64,000 nt of DNA from Lysobacter antibioticus. GTDB lineage: Bacteria; Pseudomonadota; Gammaproteobacteria; Xanthomonadales; Xanthomonadaceae. The notes beneath the pieces are model-generated. The model had not been told where the DNA came from, did not search any database, and was given only the letters and a program-made list of their open reading frames with translations. Positions 9,788-17,990 of this stretch are shown one piece after another. The position numbers were made by a program, and so were the translations under genes. How positions within the stretch are numbered: position 1 is the stretch's first letter; every line of letters begins with the position of its first letter. Location of the stretch: assembly GCF_001442535.1 (NCBI RefSeq), contig NZ_CP013141.1:687196-751195 (forward strand), read 5' to 3'.

Positions 9788-9888
9788 AGTTGAGGAGGAA
9801 CGGGTAACGAGTTCAGCGTGCTTTTACTCGTTTCTCGCTCCTCTCCACTCGTTCCTCGTTCCTCGTTCCTCTCCACTCGCTGCTGGCT
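9788..9888. repeat. Heptamer hairpin in the sufD-sufS spacer
   Basis: Left arm GAGGAGGAACGGGTAACGAG is followed by a right arm with CTCGTTTCTCGCTCCTC and three tandem CGTTCCT heptamers. The arms are complementary enough for a long imperfect hairpin. It belongs to the same heptamer-repeat style as the GATTCCC blocks near 17100 and 57500. Confidence 0.7.
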
Positions 9889-9904
9889 CCACCGGACCTG
9901 CCCG

Positions 9905-11143
9905 ATGACCGTCGCCCAACCCACCGCCGCTCCCGACTGGACCGCCGTCCGCGCCGACTTCCCGGTGCTGACCCGCGAGGTCCATGGCAAGCCGTTGATC
10001 TATTTCGACTCGGCCAACACCGGCCAGAAGCCGGCCGCGGTGATCGAGGCAGTCGACGATTTCTATCGCAACCATAACGCCAACGTCAGCCGCGCCGTGC
10101 ACGCGCTCGGCAGCGAAGCCACCGAGGCCTACGAAGGCGCACGCGCCAAGCTCGCGCGCTTCCTCAACGTGCGCGTCGACGAACTGGTGCTGTGCAGCGG
10201 CACGACCTTCGCGATCAATCTGGTCGCCTATTCCTGGGCGCTGCCGCGGCTGCGCGCCGGCGATGCGATCGTGCTCACGCGCATGGAGCACCACGCCAAT
10301 ATCGTGCCCTGGCAGTTGGTCGCCCAGCGCACCGGCGCGACCATCAAGGTCGCCGAGATCGACGCGCGCGGCCAGCTCGACCTGAACCAGCTGTACTCGT
10401 TGCTGACGCCGGAAGTGAAGCTGCTCGCACTGACCCACGTCTCCAACGTGCTCGGCACCGTCAACCCGGTGCGGGAGATCTGCCGCGAGGCGCGCAAGCG
10501 CGGCATCGCCACACTCGTCGACGGCTCGCAGGCGGCGCCGCACCGGCCGCTCGACATCGCCGCGATCGGCTGCGATTTCTATGCGGTCACCGGCCACAAG
10601 ATGAGCGGCCCGACCGGCACCGGCGCGCTGTGGGCGCGACGCGAGCACCTCGATGCGATGCCGCCCTTCATCGGCGGCGGCGAGATGATCAAGGAAGTGC
10701 GTTTCGAAGGCACCGTGTTCGCCGACGGCCCGCGCAAGTTCGAGGCCGGCACGCCGAACATCGCCGGCTTCGTCGGCCTTGGCGCGGCGGTCGATTACCT
10801 GTCGGCGCTCGGCATGGCACACATCGACGCGCGCGAGCAGGCCTTGCTGGCCTACGCCAACGAAGCCTTGTCGCAGGTGCCCGGCCTGCGCATCTTCGGT
10901 CAGGCGCAGGAGAAAGCCGCGGTGATCAGCTTCCTGGTCGAAGGCGCGCACGCGCACGACCTGGCGACCCTGCTCGACCTGGAAGGCGTGGCGATCCGTT
11001 CCGGCCACCACTGCGCGCACCCGCTCATGCAACACTTCGGCGTGCCGGCGACCTGCCGCGCCTCGCTCGCGTTCTACAACACCCACGACGAGATCGACGC
11101 GTTCGTGGCCGCCCTGAACAAAGTCCGCAAATTGCTCGCATGA
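9905..11143 (+). CDS. sufS: Cysteine desulfurase SufS
   Basis: A 412-residue group II cysteine desulfurase started at the ATG at 9905, because upstream codons read through the heptamer repeat. The PLP lysine lies in AVTGHKMSGPTG and the catalytic cysteine in RSGHHCAHPL. It removes sulfur from cysteine as a persulfide to feed SufB. No sufE or sufU gene is present nearby, so its sulfur-relay partner must be encoded elsewhere. The stop overlaps the next gene's ATG (ATGA). Confidence 0.96.
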   Translation: MTVAQPTAAPDWTAVRADFPVLTREVHGKPLIYFDSANTGQKPAAVIEAVDDFYRNHNANVSRAVHALGSEATEAYEGARAKLARFLNVRVDELVLCSGTTFAINLVAYSWALPRLRAGDAIVLTRMEHHANIVPWQLVAQRTGATIKVAEIDARGQLDLNQLYSLLTPEVKLLALTHVSNVLGTVNPVREICREARKRGIATLVDGSQAAPHRPLDIAAIGCDFYAVTGHKMSGPTGTGALWARREHLDAMPPFIGGGEMIKEVRFEGTVFADGPRKFEAGTPNIAGFVGLGAAVDYLSALGMAHIDAREQALLAYANEALSQVPGLRIFGQAQEKAAVISFLVEGAHAHDLATLLDLEGVAIRSGHHCAHPLMQHFGVPATCRASLAFYNTHDEIDAFVAALNKVRKLLA

Positions 11144-11685
11144 CCCAAGACTCCCTGAGCTTCCGCGCCGCCACCCTGGCCGACACCGATGCCCTCGTCG
11201 ACCTGGTCGAGTCGGCGTATCGCGGCGATTCCAGCCGCGCCGGCTGGACCACCGAAGCCGACTTCCTCGACGGCCGCCGCACCGGCGCCGACGACATCAA
11301 GGCCTGCCTCGACCGTCCGCAGAGCGTGATCCTGATCGTCGAGCGCAACGGCGCCGACGCCGCGCCCGAACTGCTCGCCTGCGCGCATGTCGCGGCCGAG
11401 GACGGCGCGGGTTATTTCGGCATGTTCTCGGTCAAGCCGACCTTGCAGGGCGGCGGCATCGGTAAGCGCGTGATCGACGAAGCCGAGCGCATCGCCCGCG
11501 AAGACTGGAAGCTGCCGGCCATGCGCATGACCGTGATCGACATCCGCGACGAACTGATCGCCTTCTACGAACGCCGCGGCTACGTCCGCACCGGTCACTA
11601 CAAGCCCTTCCCCTACGGCGACGAGCGTTTCGGCCTGCCCAAGCGCGACGATCTGCGCTTCGAAGTGCTCGAAAAGACGTTTTAA
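11140..11685 (+). CDS. GNAT-family N-acetyltransferase
   Basis: A 181-residue GNAT protein, translationally coupled to sufS by a 4-nt overlap. The acetyl-CoA motif A is visible (YFGMFSVKPTLQGGGIGKRVIDEAE), followed by the motif B region LIAFYERRGYVRTGHYKPFPYG. Substrate is unknown. Conserved placement at the end of the suf operon in this family of bacteria suggests a connection to Fe-S or sulfur metabolism, but nothing in the sequence names it. Confidence 0.85.
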   Translation: MTQDSLSFRAATLADTDALVDLVESAYRGDSSRAGWTTEADFLDGRRTGADDIKACLDRPQSVILIVERNGADAAPELLACAHVAAEDGAGYFGMFSVKPTLQGGGIGKRVIDEAERIAREDWKLPAMRMTVIDIRDELIAFYERRGYVRTGHYKPFPYGDERFGLPKRDDLRFEVLEKTF

Positions 11686-11719
11686 TGTCCGAGGGCTGAT
11701 TGATGTCCGGGGGCTGAGG
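11685..11719. repeat. 17-18-bp tandem duplicate
   Basis: Two units of ATGTCCGAGGGCTGATTG type begin at the stop codon of the acetyltransferase gene. One of the short tandem repeats found at gene ends in this window. Confidence 0.7.
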
Positions 11720-11915
11720 CCAGGGTCGAGACGTCGGGATTGCTACGCCGGGGCCTTGTCGCCCTCGCTTCCACTTCGCCCGCTTTACGATCCGGCCCGC
11801 ATCCCTCGGCCGGTCGCATTCATCGGCAGGGCCAGGAAAGCGCGCCGTGCACACCGGCCCTGCCCGCTTCTACAATGCCTCGCAACGCACTGCCAGCTCT
11901 TCAGGAAAGCACGCC

Positions 11916-12239
11916 ATGGGCGACTGGGTTTTCGTCTGCGCCACCTCGCAATTGCTGCCCGGCGAATCGACCGTCGCCTGGGACGGCGACACCGCGATCT
12001 TCGTGTGCAACTACGACGGCGATTTCTACGCCCTCGAAGACCGTTGCTCGCACGAGGACTTCGAGCTGTCCGCGGGCGCCTTCGACGGCGAAGAAGCCAC
12101 GGTCGAATGCGTCCTGCACGGCGCCCGCTTCGACGTACGCGACGGCCGCCCCTTGTGCGCGCCGGCCTACGAACCGGTGGTGAAGTTCCCGGTCAAGGTC
12201 GAAGACGGCGGGGTCTGGACCCGCGACGACCGCGAGTAA
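11916..12239 (+). CDS. Rieske-type ferredoxin, last gene of the suf operon
   Basis: A 107-residue protein with both Rieske ligand pairs: C-x-H in RCSHEDF and C-x2-H in CVLHGARF, binding a 2Fe-2S cluster. It resembles the ferredoxin subunit of non-haem iron oxygenases. The start at 11916 is preceded by AGGAAAG. No oxygenase gene is nearby, so it more likely serves as an electron carrier for cluster assembly or another acceptor. It follows the GNAT gene by about 230 nt containing a tandem duplicate, so it could have its own promoter. Confidence 0.9.
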   Translation: MGDWVFVCATSQLLPGESTVAWDGDTAIFVCNYDGDFYALEDRCSHEDFELSAGAFDGEEATVECVLHGARFDVRDGRPLCAPAYEPVVKFPVKVEDGGVWTRDDRE

Positions 12240-12636
12240 GCGCCGCCTCGTTTCGATCGTTGTCGTCGGCTGTTGCTGTTCCCCGTGGAAGTTGTCCCCC
12301 CTCTTTGAAAAGGGGGGCTGGGAAGATTTGCTTTTCGCTTCTTCCTGATGCGCCGAAGAGCAAATCCCCCGCGCCGAAACCACATCGGGCTTCGTGCCTG
12401 CCTGGGGCGCTCGCCCTCTTCGTCAAAGGGGCGACGGTCGAACGCTGCGATGGGCTACGGCGCGAATCCGGTGCTTCACGGTCGCGGCTTGCGCCGCTCC
12501 TACCCTTTGAAGCACCGATGCCGAGCGCTCGCATCGCGGCCCCTACGCCCCGCTTCCGCCTGCCAAGTGCCCGTTTGCGCATGCATTTACACCGGAAACG
12601 GTTACAAGACCCTCGAATTGTTCACAATTCGTTGCA
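12240..12636. other. Repeat-bearing spacer before the iron operon
   Basis: Holds a CCCCCCTCTTTGAAAAGGGGGG hairpin at about 12297-12318, a class with AAATCCCC/GATTTGCT ends that recurs at 33335-33480 and near 20700, and one REP-B copy at 12480-12503. No gene seen. The G/C-rich hairpin could end suf transcription but has no T-tract. Confidence 0.6.
12480..12503 (+). repeat. REP-B palindromic repeat
   Basis: GGTCGCGGCTTGCGCCGCTCCTAC, a perfect family copy in the suf/iron-operon spacer. Confidence 0.8.
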
Positions 12637-12655
12637 AATGAGAATCCATCTCATT
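12637..12655. promoter_or_regulatory. Putative Fur box upstream of the TonB receptor
   Basis: AATGAGAATCCATCTCATT is a near-perfect inverted repeat (AATGAGA-N5-TCTCATT) close to the Fur 19-mer, 55 nt before the receptor ATG. The gene order downstream (siderophore receptor, PiuC) is typical of Fur-repressed operons. Confidence 0.8.
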
Positions 12656-12710
12656 AAGATCGCGGACTGACGCGGCCCCGCGCCGTTTATCCGCAATCCA
12701 GAGATCCCAC

Positions 12711-15008
12711 ATGACCACGAAGTTCGTCGTGTCGCCGCTCGCCGGTGCGCTTGCCCTCGCCCTCAGCCTGCCCGTGCTCGCCGCCCCGGCGCCCGAACCC
12801 CAGGCCAAGGACCTCAACGGCGTGGCGGTACACGGCCATCGCGTGCAGAAGGCCAGCAGCGGCAAGTACACCGCGAACCTGCGCGACACCCCGCAGACGA
12901 TCAGCGTGATCGACCGCACCACCATCGACGGCCAGAACCTGCTGTCGCTGAGCGACATCCTCAGCACCCTGCCGGGCATCACCTTCGGCGCCGGCGAAGG
13001 CGGCGGCGGCTTCGGCGACAAGATCAACCTGCGCGGCTTCGACGCCAGCAGCGACATCACCGTCGACGGCGTGCGCGACAGCGGTCTGTACAGCCGCACC
13101 GACCCCTTCAACCTGGAAGCGGTGGAAGTCGTCAATGGCGCCAACTCGGTCTACTCCGGCGCCGGCTCGGTCGGCGGCACCGTCAACCTGGTCAGCAAGA
13201 GCGCCGGCCTCAACGAATTCCACAAGGCCTCGATCGCCGCCGGCACCGACAGCTATGCCCGCGTCACCACCGACAGCAACTTCGTGCTCGGCGAAGGCAC
13301 GGCGCTGCGCCTCAACGCGATGGCGCACCAGAACGACGTGCCGGGCCGCGACGTCGAGCAGAACGAGCGCTGGGGCGTGGCCGCCTCGCTCGCCTTCGGC
13401 CTCGGCAGCGACACCAGCTGGACCTTGAACTACCTGCACCAGGAAGACGACAACACCCCGCAATACGGCCTGCCGTTCTTCAACGGCGACGTGCTGCCGG
13501 GCATCGACCGCGGCAACTACTACGGTTACAGCAACATCGACCGTCAGGACATCCAGCTCGATTCGGTCACCTCGATCGTCGACCACGCCTTCAACGACAA
13601 TTTCAAGATCCGTAACCTGACCCGCTGGCAGCAGGCCGACCAGTTCTCGCTGGTCGATGCGGTCCAGGGCACCTGGTGCCTGGCCAACAACCTCACCCCA
13701 ACCGGCACCAGCTGCGGCAGCACCCGCCCCGGCAACTACAGCCCGAGCGGCCCGCGCGGCTACGGCCGCGACACCCGCAACACCACGCTGTACAACCAGA
13801 CCGACCTGACGGTGAACTTCAACACCGGCGCGATCGAGCACAACCTGGTCGCCGGCTTCTCGGTGCTGCACGAAGAATTCGACCTCGACGTCACCAGCGA
13901 TTTCCGCAACCCCAACGGCACCAACCCGTTCCTGTCGGGCCTGCCGCAGATGAACATCGCGCGTCCGGACCACACCTACCGCGGCCCGCTCAACCGCACC
14001 CTGACCGGCCGCACCGAAGGCGAGCTCGACAACCGCGCGATCTACGTGTTCGACACGCTGAAGTTCAACGAGCAGTGGCAGTTGAGCCTGGGCGCGCGCT
14101 ACGAGCGCAACGAAGGCGAGACCATCAATGCGGTGGTGGTGCAGGCGCCGACCGCGGCCAACCAGCCGCTGCCGCCCCAGCCGATCGGCACCATCACCGG
14201 CTATGGCGTGCCGTTCAAGAGCAACGACGATCTGTTCTCCTACCGCGCCGGCCTGGTCTACAAGCCGGTCGAGAACGGCAGCATCTACATCGCCTACGGC
14301 AACTCGAAGACGCCGTCGAAGGCTTCGGTCAACGGTTCGTGCACCGCGCAGACCTGCTCGGTCGACCCGGAAACCGCGGTCAATTACGAAATCGGCACCA
14401 AGTGGGACTTCCTCGACGGCCGCCTCGCCCTGACCGGCTCGGTGTTCCGCAACGAGCGCGAGAACTACAAGGTCGCCGAGCTCGACAACCCGGCCAACTT
14501 GTCCGGCATGCAGCAGCTCGACGGCAGCGCGCGCGTCGACGGCTTCATGATCGGCCTGTCCGGCCTGATCACCGACCAATGGGCGGTCTATGCCAACTAC
14601 GCGCGTCTGGACAGCGAAGTGCTGCAGGGCGTGTCCGACTTCCAGGCCAACCAGGGCCGGGACTACACCAAGGGCGACCGCCTGACCCAGGTGCCGGAAG
14701 ATTCCTTCAGCCTGTGGACCACCTACGACATCAGCCCGCGCTGGCAGGTCGGTTACGGCGCGACCTTCCAGGGCAAGATCTGGCTGACCCAGCACAGCGC
14801 GACCAACCTCAACGGCCCGCTGACGACCTACGGCAGCTACTGGACCCACCGCGCGATGGTCAACTACAAGATCAACCGCCAGGCCTCGCTGCAGCTCAAC
14901 ATCAACAACCTCACGGACGAGGAGTACTTCACCCGCATCCGCAACAACGGCTGGGCCACCCCGGGCGACGGACGCCAGGTGGTGCTGAGCGCCAACTTCG
15001 CCTTCTAA
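12711..15008 (+). CDS. TonB-dependent catecholate-type siderophore receptor
   Basis: A 765-residue outer-membrane receptor. It has a signal peptide (MTTKFVVSPLAGALALALSLPVLAAP), a plug domain beginning with RDTPQTISVID and including LPGITFGAGEGGGGFGDKINLRGFDASSDITVDGVRDSG and VYSGAGSVGGTVNLVSK, and a beta-barrel ending in aromatic VLSANFAF. A loop has a likely disulfide (CLANNLTPTGTSC). It imports ferric siderophore with TonB energy. The Fiu-like plug, the adjacent piuC gene and the Fur box support a catecholate or catechol-conjugate substrate; the exact ligand cannot be read from sequence. Confidence 0.93.
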   Translation: MTTKFVVSPLAGALALALSLPVLAAPAPEPQAKDLNGVAVHGHRVQKASSGKYTANLRDTPQTISVIDRTTIDGQNLLSLSDILSTLPGITFGAGEGGGGFGDKINLRGFDASSDITVDGVRDSGLYSRTDPFNLEAVEVVNGANSVYSGAGSVGGTVNLVSKSAGLNEFHKASIAAGTDSYARVTTDSNFVLGEGTALRLNAMAHQNDVPGRDVEQNERWGVAASLAFGLGSDTSWTLNYLHQEDDNTPQYGLPFFNGDVLPGIDRGNYYGYSNIDRQDIQLDSVTSIVDHAFNDNFKIRNLTRWQQADQFSLVDAVQGTWCLANNLTPTGTSCGSTRPGNYSPSGPRGYGRDTRNTTLYNQTDLTVNFNTGAIEHNLVAGFSVLHEEFDLDVTSDFRNPNGTNPFLSGLPQMNIARPDHTYRGPLNRTLTGRTEGELDNRAIYVFDTLKFNEQWQLSLGARYERNEGETINAVVVQAPTAANQPLPPQPIGTITGYGVPFKSNDDLFSYRAGLVYKPVENGSIYIAYGNSKTPSKASVNGSCTAQTCSVDPETAVNYEIGTKWDFLDGRLALTGSVFRNERENYKVAELDNPANLSGMQQLDGSARVDGFMIGLSGLITDQWAVYANYARLDSEVLQGVSDFQANQGRDYTKGDRLTQVPEDSFSLWTTYDISPRWQVGYGATFQGKIWLTQHSATNLNGPLTTYGSYWTHRAMVNYKINRQASLQLNINNLTDEEYFTRIRNNGWATPGDGRQVVLSANFAF

Positions 15009-15101
15009 GTGGTATCGAACCTCGAGTTCACGTTCTAATCGGACTTCCATCGTCCAGGCGCGCCGCCCGGGTCCTCCCGGGCGGCCGCATTGAGGAAACC
15101 C

Positions 15102-15788
15102 ATGCTGCTGCACGTGCCCAAGGTGCTCACCGCCGAACAGGTCGGCCATTGCCGCGAACGCCTGGCCCAGGCCGGCTGGAGCGACGGCCGGATCACCGCG
15201 GGCCACCAGTCGGCCAAGGCCAAGGACAACGCGCAACTGCCCGAGAACGATCCGGTCGCGCGCGAGCTCGGCCCGATGATCCTCGACGCCCTGTCGCGCA
15301 ACCCGACCTTCTTTTCCGCGGCGCTGCCGCAGCGGGTGTACCCGCCCCTGTTCAATCGCTACGCCGGCGGCCAGTCGTTCGGCTTCCACGTCGACAACGC
15401 GATCCGCTACGACCGCAGCCGCGGCGGCATGGAAGCGGTGCGCACCGACCTGTCGGCGACCCTGTTCCTGAGCGCGCCGGAGGACTACGACGGCGGCGAG
15501 CTCGTCATCGAAGACACCTACGGCACCCACCCGGTGAAGCTGGCCGCCGGCGACCTGGTGCTGTATCCCGGCACCAGCCTGCACAAGGTCACCCCGGTGA
15601 CCCGCGGCGAACGCCTTGCCTCGTTCTTCTGGATCCAGAGCCTGCTCGCCGAAGATTCGCAGCGCCGGCTGATGTTCGAGCTGGATGTGTCGATCCGGCG
15701 CCTGACCGCCGACGTGCCCGACCATCCGGCGCTGGTCCAGCTGACCGGCGTGTATCACAACCTGTTGCGGCGCTGGAGCCAGACGTGA
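15102..15788 (+). CDS. piuC: PKHD-type Fe(II)/2-oxoglutarate hydroxylase PiuC
   Basis: A 228-residue dioxygenase, similar in length to E. coli YbiX (225). The iron ligands His and Asp sit in [10 protein letters not shown] and the distal His in [13 protein letters not shown], where Arg binds 2-oxoglutarate. It follows a siderophore receptor gene as fiu-ybiX does in E. coli and as PiuC follows PiuA in Pseudomonas. It probably modifies or releases iron from the imported siderophore in the cytosol. The stop overlaps the GTG start of the next gene. Confidence 0.93.
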   Translation: MLLHVPKVLTAEQVGHCRERLAQAGWSDGRITAGHQSAKAKDNAQLPENDPVARELGPMILDALSRNPTFFSAALPQRVYPPLFNRYAGGQSFGFHVDNAIRYDRSRGGMEAVRTDLSATLFLSAPEDYDGGELVIEDTYGTHPVKLAAGDLVLYPGTSLHKVTPVTRGERLASFFWIQSLLAEDSQRRLMFELDVSIRRLTADVPDHPALVQLTGVYHNLLRRWSQT

Positions 15789-16489
15789 GCGCGGCCAGCG
15801 ACGATCGCGCGGTCAAGGCCGGCTCGATCAAGGCCGACTCGATCAAAGCCGGACCGGTCAAGGCCGCTTCGGCGACGATCGATCCTAATCGTCGCTCCTT
15901 TTGGCTCAAGACCCTGCATCGCTGGCACTGGATCAGCGCCGCGGTGAGCCTGGTCGCGCTGCTGCTGTTCGCGGTCACCGGCATCACCCTCAACCACGCC
16001 GCCCAGATCGAATCCGAACCGGTCGTGGCCAATGTCAAGGAAACCCTGCCGGCGAGCCTGCTGCGCGGCATCCAACGCGAGCATGCCGCCGACGCGCCCT
16101 TGCCCGGCGCTGTCAACGACTGGCTCGCCGATGCGTTGGACGTGCGCACCGACGGGCGCAAGGGCGAGTGGTCCGAGGCCGACGTCTACGTCTCGCTGCC
16201 GCGTCCCGGCGGCGACGCCTGGCTGAGCATCGACCGCGAGAGCGGCGCGATCGAATACGAACGCACCGACCGCGGCTGGATCGCCTGGCTCAACGATCTG
16301 CACAAGGGCCGCAACACCGGCGCAGCCTGGCGCTGGTTCATCGACCTGTTCGCGGTGGCCTGCCTGCTGTTCGCTTCGACCGGCCTGTGGCTGCTGCAAC
16401 TGCATGCGCGCCAGCGCGGCAAGACCTGGCCGCTGGTCGCGGCGGGCCTGGCGGTGCCGCTACTGCTGATCATCCTGTTCATGCACTGA
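15785..16489 (+). CDS. PepSY-associated membrane protein
   Basis: A 234-residue protein with a GTG start overlapping the piuC stop (GTGA). Residues about 10-29 are four 5-residue repeats ([20 protein letters not shown]) from 15-bp tandem units. One membrane helix follows [20 protein letters not shown], then a periplasmic PepSY-like domain (about 75-170, with [33 protein letters not shown]), then two helices ([31 protein letters not shown]). PepSY membrane proteins in iron operons are thought to move electrons across the membrane to reduce ferric siderophores. Two His residues in the first helix region (HRWHW) and HKG could bind haem; inferred. Confidence 0.85.
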   Translation: MSAASDDRAVKAGSIKADSIKAGPVKAASATIDPNRRSFWLKTLHRWHWISAAVSLVALLLFAVTGITLNHAAQIESEPVVANVKETLPASLLRGIQREHAADAPLPGAVNDWLADALDVRTDGRKGEWSEADVYVSLPRPGGDAWLSIDRESGAIEYERTDRGWIAWLNDLHKGRNTGAAWRWFIDLFAVACLLFASTGLWLLQLHARQRGKTWPLVAAGLAVPLLLIILFMH

Positions 16490-16500
16490 CCCATTCCCCT

Positions 16501-16532
16501 TACGCATTCGCCGCTTTACGCATTCCCCGCTT
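16501..16532. repeat. 16-bp tandem duplicate
   Basis: Two units of TACGCATTCGCCGCTT type in the short gap between the PepSY and DUF2271 genes, just before the AGGAGCG ribosome-binding site. Confidence 0.75.
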
Positions 16533-16550
16533 TACACCCAGGAGCGATCC

Positions 16551-17066
16551 ATGAAGCTGTCGTCTTTCAAAGTGCTGGTCCCGGCGATGGTGCTGCCGAT
16601 GCCGGCGCTCGCGGCCGATCTCGAACTCAACATCGAGATCCCGCGCATCAACGCCGCCGAGTACCACCGGCCCTACGTCGCGGCCTGGATCGAAAAGGCC
16701 GACAACAGCGTCGCCAGCAATCTCGCGGTCTGGTACGACCTCGACATGAAGAACGGCGAAGGCACCAAGTGGCTCAAGGACATGCGCCAGTGGTGGCGGC
16801 GCAGCGGCCGCACCCTGCAGATGCCGGTCGACGGCGTCAGCGGCGCGACCCGTCCGGTCGGCCAGCATGCGGTTTCGTTCAAGGGCAACAGCAAAGCCCT
16901 CGCCGGCCTCGCGCCGGGCCGCTACACCCTGGTGGTCGAAGCCGCGCGCGAAGTCGGCGGCCGCGAAATGCTGACGATCCCGTTCGAGTGGCCGGCCAAG
17001 GCGCAGAACCTGTCGGCGCAGGGCAAGACCGAACTCGGCAAGGTGAAGGTGGTGGTGAAGCCTTGA
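16551..17066 (+). CDS. DUF2271 periplasmic protein with an ApbE-type flavinylation motif
   Basis: A 171-residue DUF2271 protein. Residues 1-21 form a Sec signal peptide (cut after PALA). The sequence DGVSGAT at residues 94-100 (16830-16850) matches the Dgx(S/T)GA(T/S) site where ApbE attaches FMN to a Thr or Ser, as in NqrB, NqrC and FMN-binding domains; Thr100 would be the acceptor. ApbE is encoded three genes downstream. It likely works in the periplasm as a redox carrier beside the PepSY protein. A ribosome-binding site AGGAGCG precedes the ATG. Flavinylation itself is inferred from the motif and context. Confidence 0.88.
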   Translation: MKLSSFKVLVPAMVLPMPALAADLELNIEIPRINAAEYHRPYVAAWIEKADNSVASNLAVWYDLDMKNGEGTKWLKDMRQWWRRSGRTLQMPVDGVSGATRPVGQHAVSFKGNSKALAGLAPGRYTLVVEAAREVGGREMLTIPFEWPAKAQNLSAQGKTELGKVKVVVKP

Positions 17067-17165
17067 GAATCGGGAATGGGGAATCGGGAATCGCACGAGC
17101 GATCTCCGGCTCCTGTCCATCCCGGCTCTTGCCTTGACGATTCCCGATTCCCGATTCCCCATTCC
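17067..17165. repeat. GATTCCC heptamer hairpin
   Basis: Left arm repeats GGGAATC-type heptamers and the right arm repeats GATTCCC, so the 99-bp spacer could fold into one long stem-loop between the DUF2271 and DUF4198 genes. Related blocks are at 27231, 55828 and 57468. Confidence 0.85.
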
Positions 17166-17176
17166 CGGACAAAAAA

Positions 17177-17986
17177 ATGAACCTCAAACTTCTCGCCGCC
17201 GCCGTCGTCGCCACTTTCGCGCTCGCCGGCACCGCCCAGGCGCACAAGGCCTGGCTGCAGCCTTCGCAAACCGTGTTCTCCGACAAGGGCTCGTGGCTGA
17301 CCGTCGACGCCGCGGTGTCCAACGACCTGTTCTATTTCAACCACGTGCCGTTGCCGCTGGAGCGTTTGCAGATCACCGCGCCGGACGGCAGCAGCGTGCA
17401 GCCGCAGAACGGCGCGACCGGCAAACTGCGCAGCGTGTTCGACGTCGAGCTGTCGCAGGAAGGCACCTACAAGGTCGCGATGAATAACGAAGGCCTGTTC
17501 GCCAACTACAAGCTCGGCGGCGAAGCCAAGCGCTGGCGCGGCAAGGCGAGCGAGTTCAAGAGCGGCATCCCGGCCGGCGCCACCGAGGTCAACGCCTCCG
17601 AAAGCCTCGGCCGCGTCGAGACCTTCGCCACCGTCGGCAAGCCGAGCACGAATGTGTTCAAGACCACCGGCAAGGGCATCGAACTGGTGCCGGTGACCCA
17701 TCCGAACGACCTGTTCGCAGGCGAAACCGCGAGCTTCCAGTTGCTCGTCGACGGCAAGCCGGCGGCCGGGCTCAAGGTCGAAATCGTGCCGGGCTCGACC
17801 CGTTACCGCGACCAGCAGAACGAAATCAACGTCACCACCGGCAACGACGGCAAGTTCGAGGTCAAGTGGCCGCAGGCCGGCATGTACTGGCTGGAAACCA
17901 CCAGCGAAGACGCCAAGACCACTCTGCCCGAAGCCAAGCAGCGTCGCCTGAGCTACGTTGCCGTGTTCGAAGTGCTGCCGCAGTAA
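17177..17986 (+). CDS. DUF4198 periplasmic protein
   Basis: A 269-residue DUF4198 protein. The signal peptide is MNLKLLAAAVVATFALAGTAQA and the mature chain opens HKAWLQPS, giving a free N-terminal His that could bind metal. Two beta-rich domains follow; the second has GETASFQLLVDGKPAAGLKVEIVPG and a C-terminal carboxypeptidase-regulatory-like fold (NDGKFEVKWPQAGMYWLE). Its role is unknown; DUF4198 proteins often accompany metal-uptake genes. It may present metal or siderophore to the redox proteins encoded beside it. Confidence 0.87.
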   Translation: MNLKLLAAAVVATFALAGTAQAHKAWLQPSQTVFSDKGSWLTVDAAVSNDLFYFNHVPLPLERLQITAPDGSSVQPQNGATGKLRSVFDVELSQEGTYKVAMNNEGLFANYKLGGEAKRWRGKASEFKSGIPAGATEVNASESLGRVETFATVGKPSTNVFKTTGKGIELVPVTHPNDLFAGETASFQLLVDGKPAAGLKVEIVPGSTRYRDQQNEINVTTGNDGKFEVKWPQAGMYWLETTSEDAKTTLPEAKQRRLSYVAVFEVLPQ

Positions 17987-17990
17987 ACCG

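Noticed and set aside
12687..15758. 1023-codon open frame antisense to the TonB receptor and piuC
   Set aside because: A by-product of high GC with few stop codons; the plus strand encodes clear receptor and dioxygenase motifs, and the antisense product has no signature.
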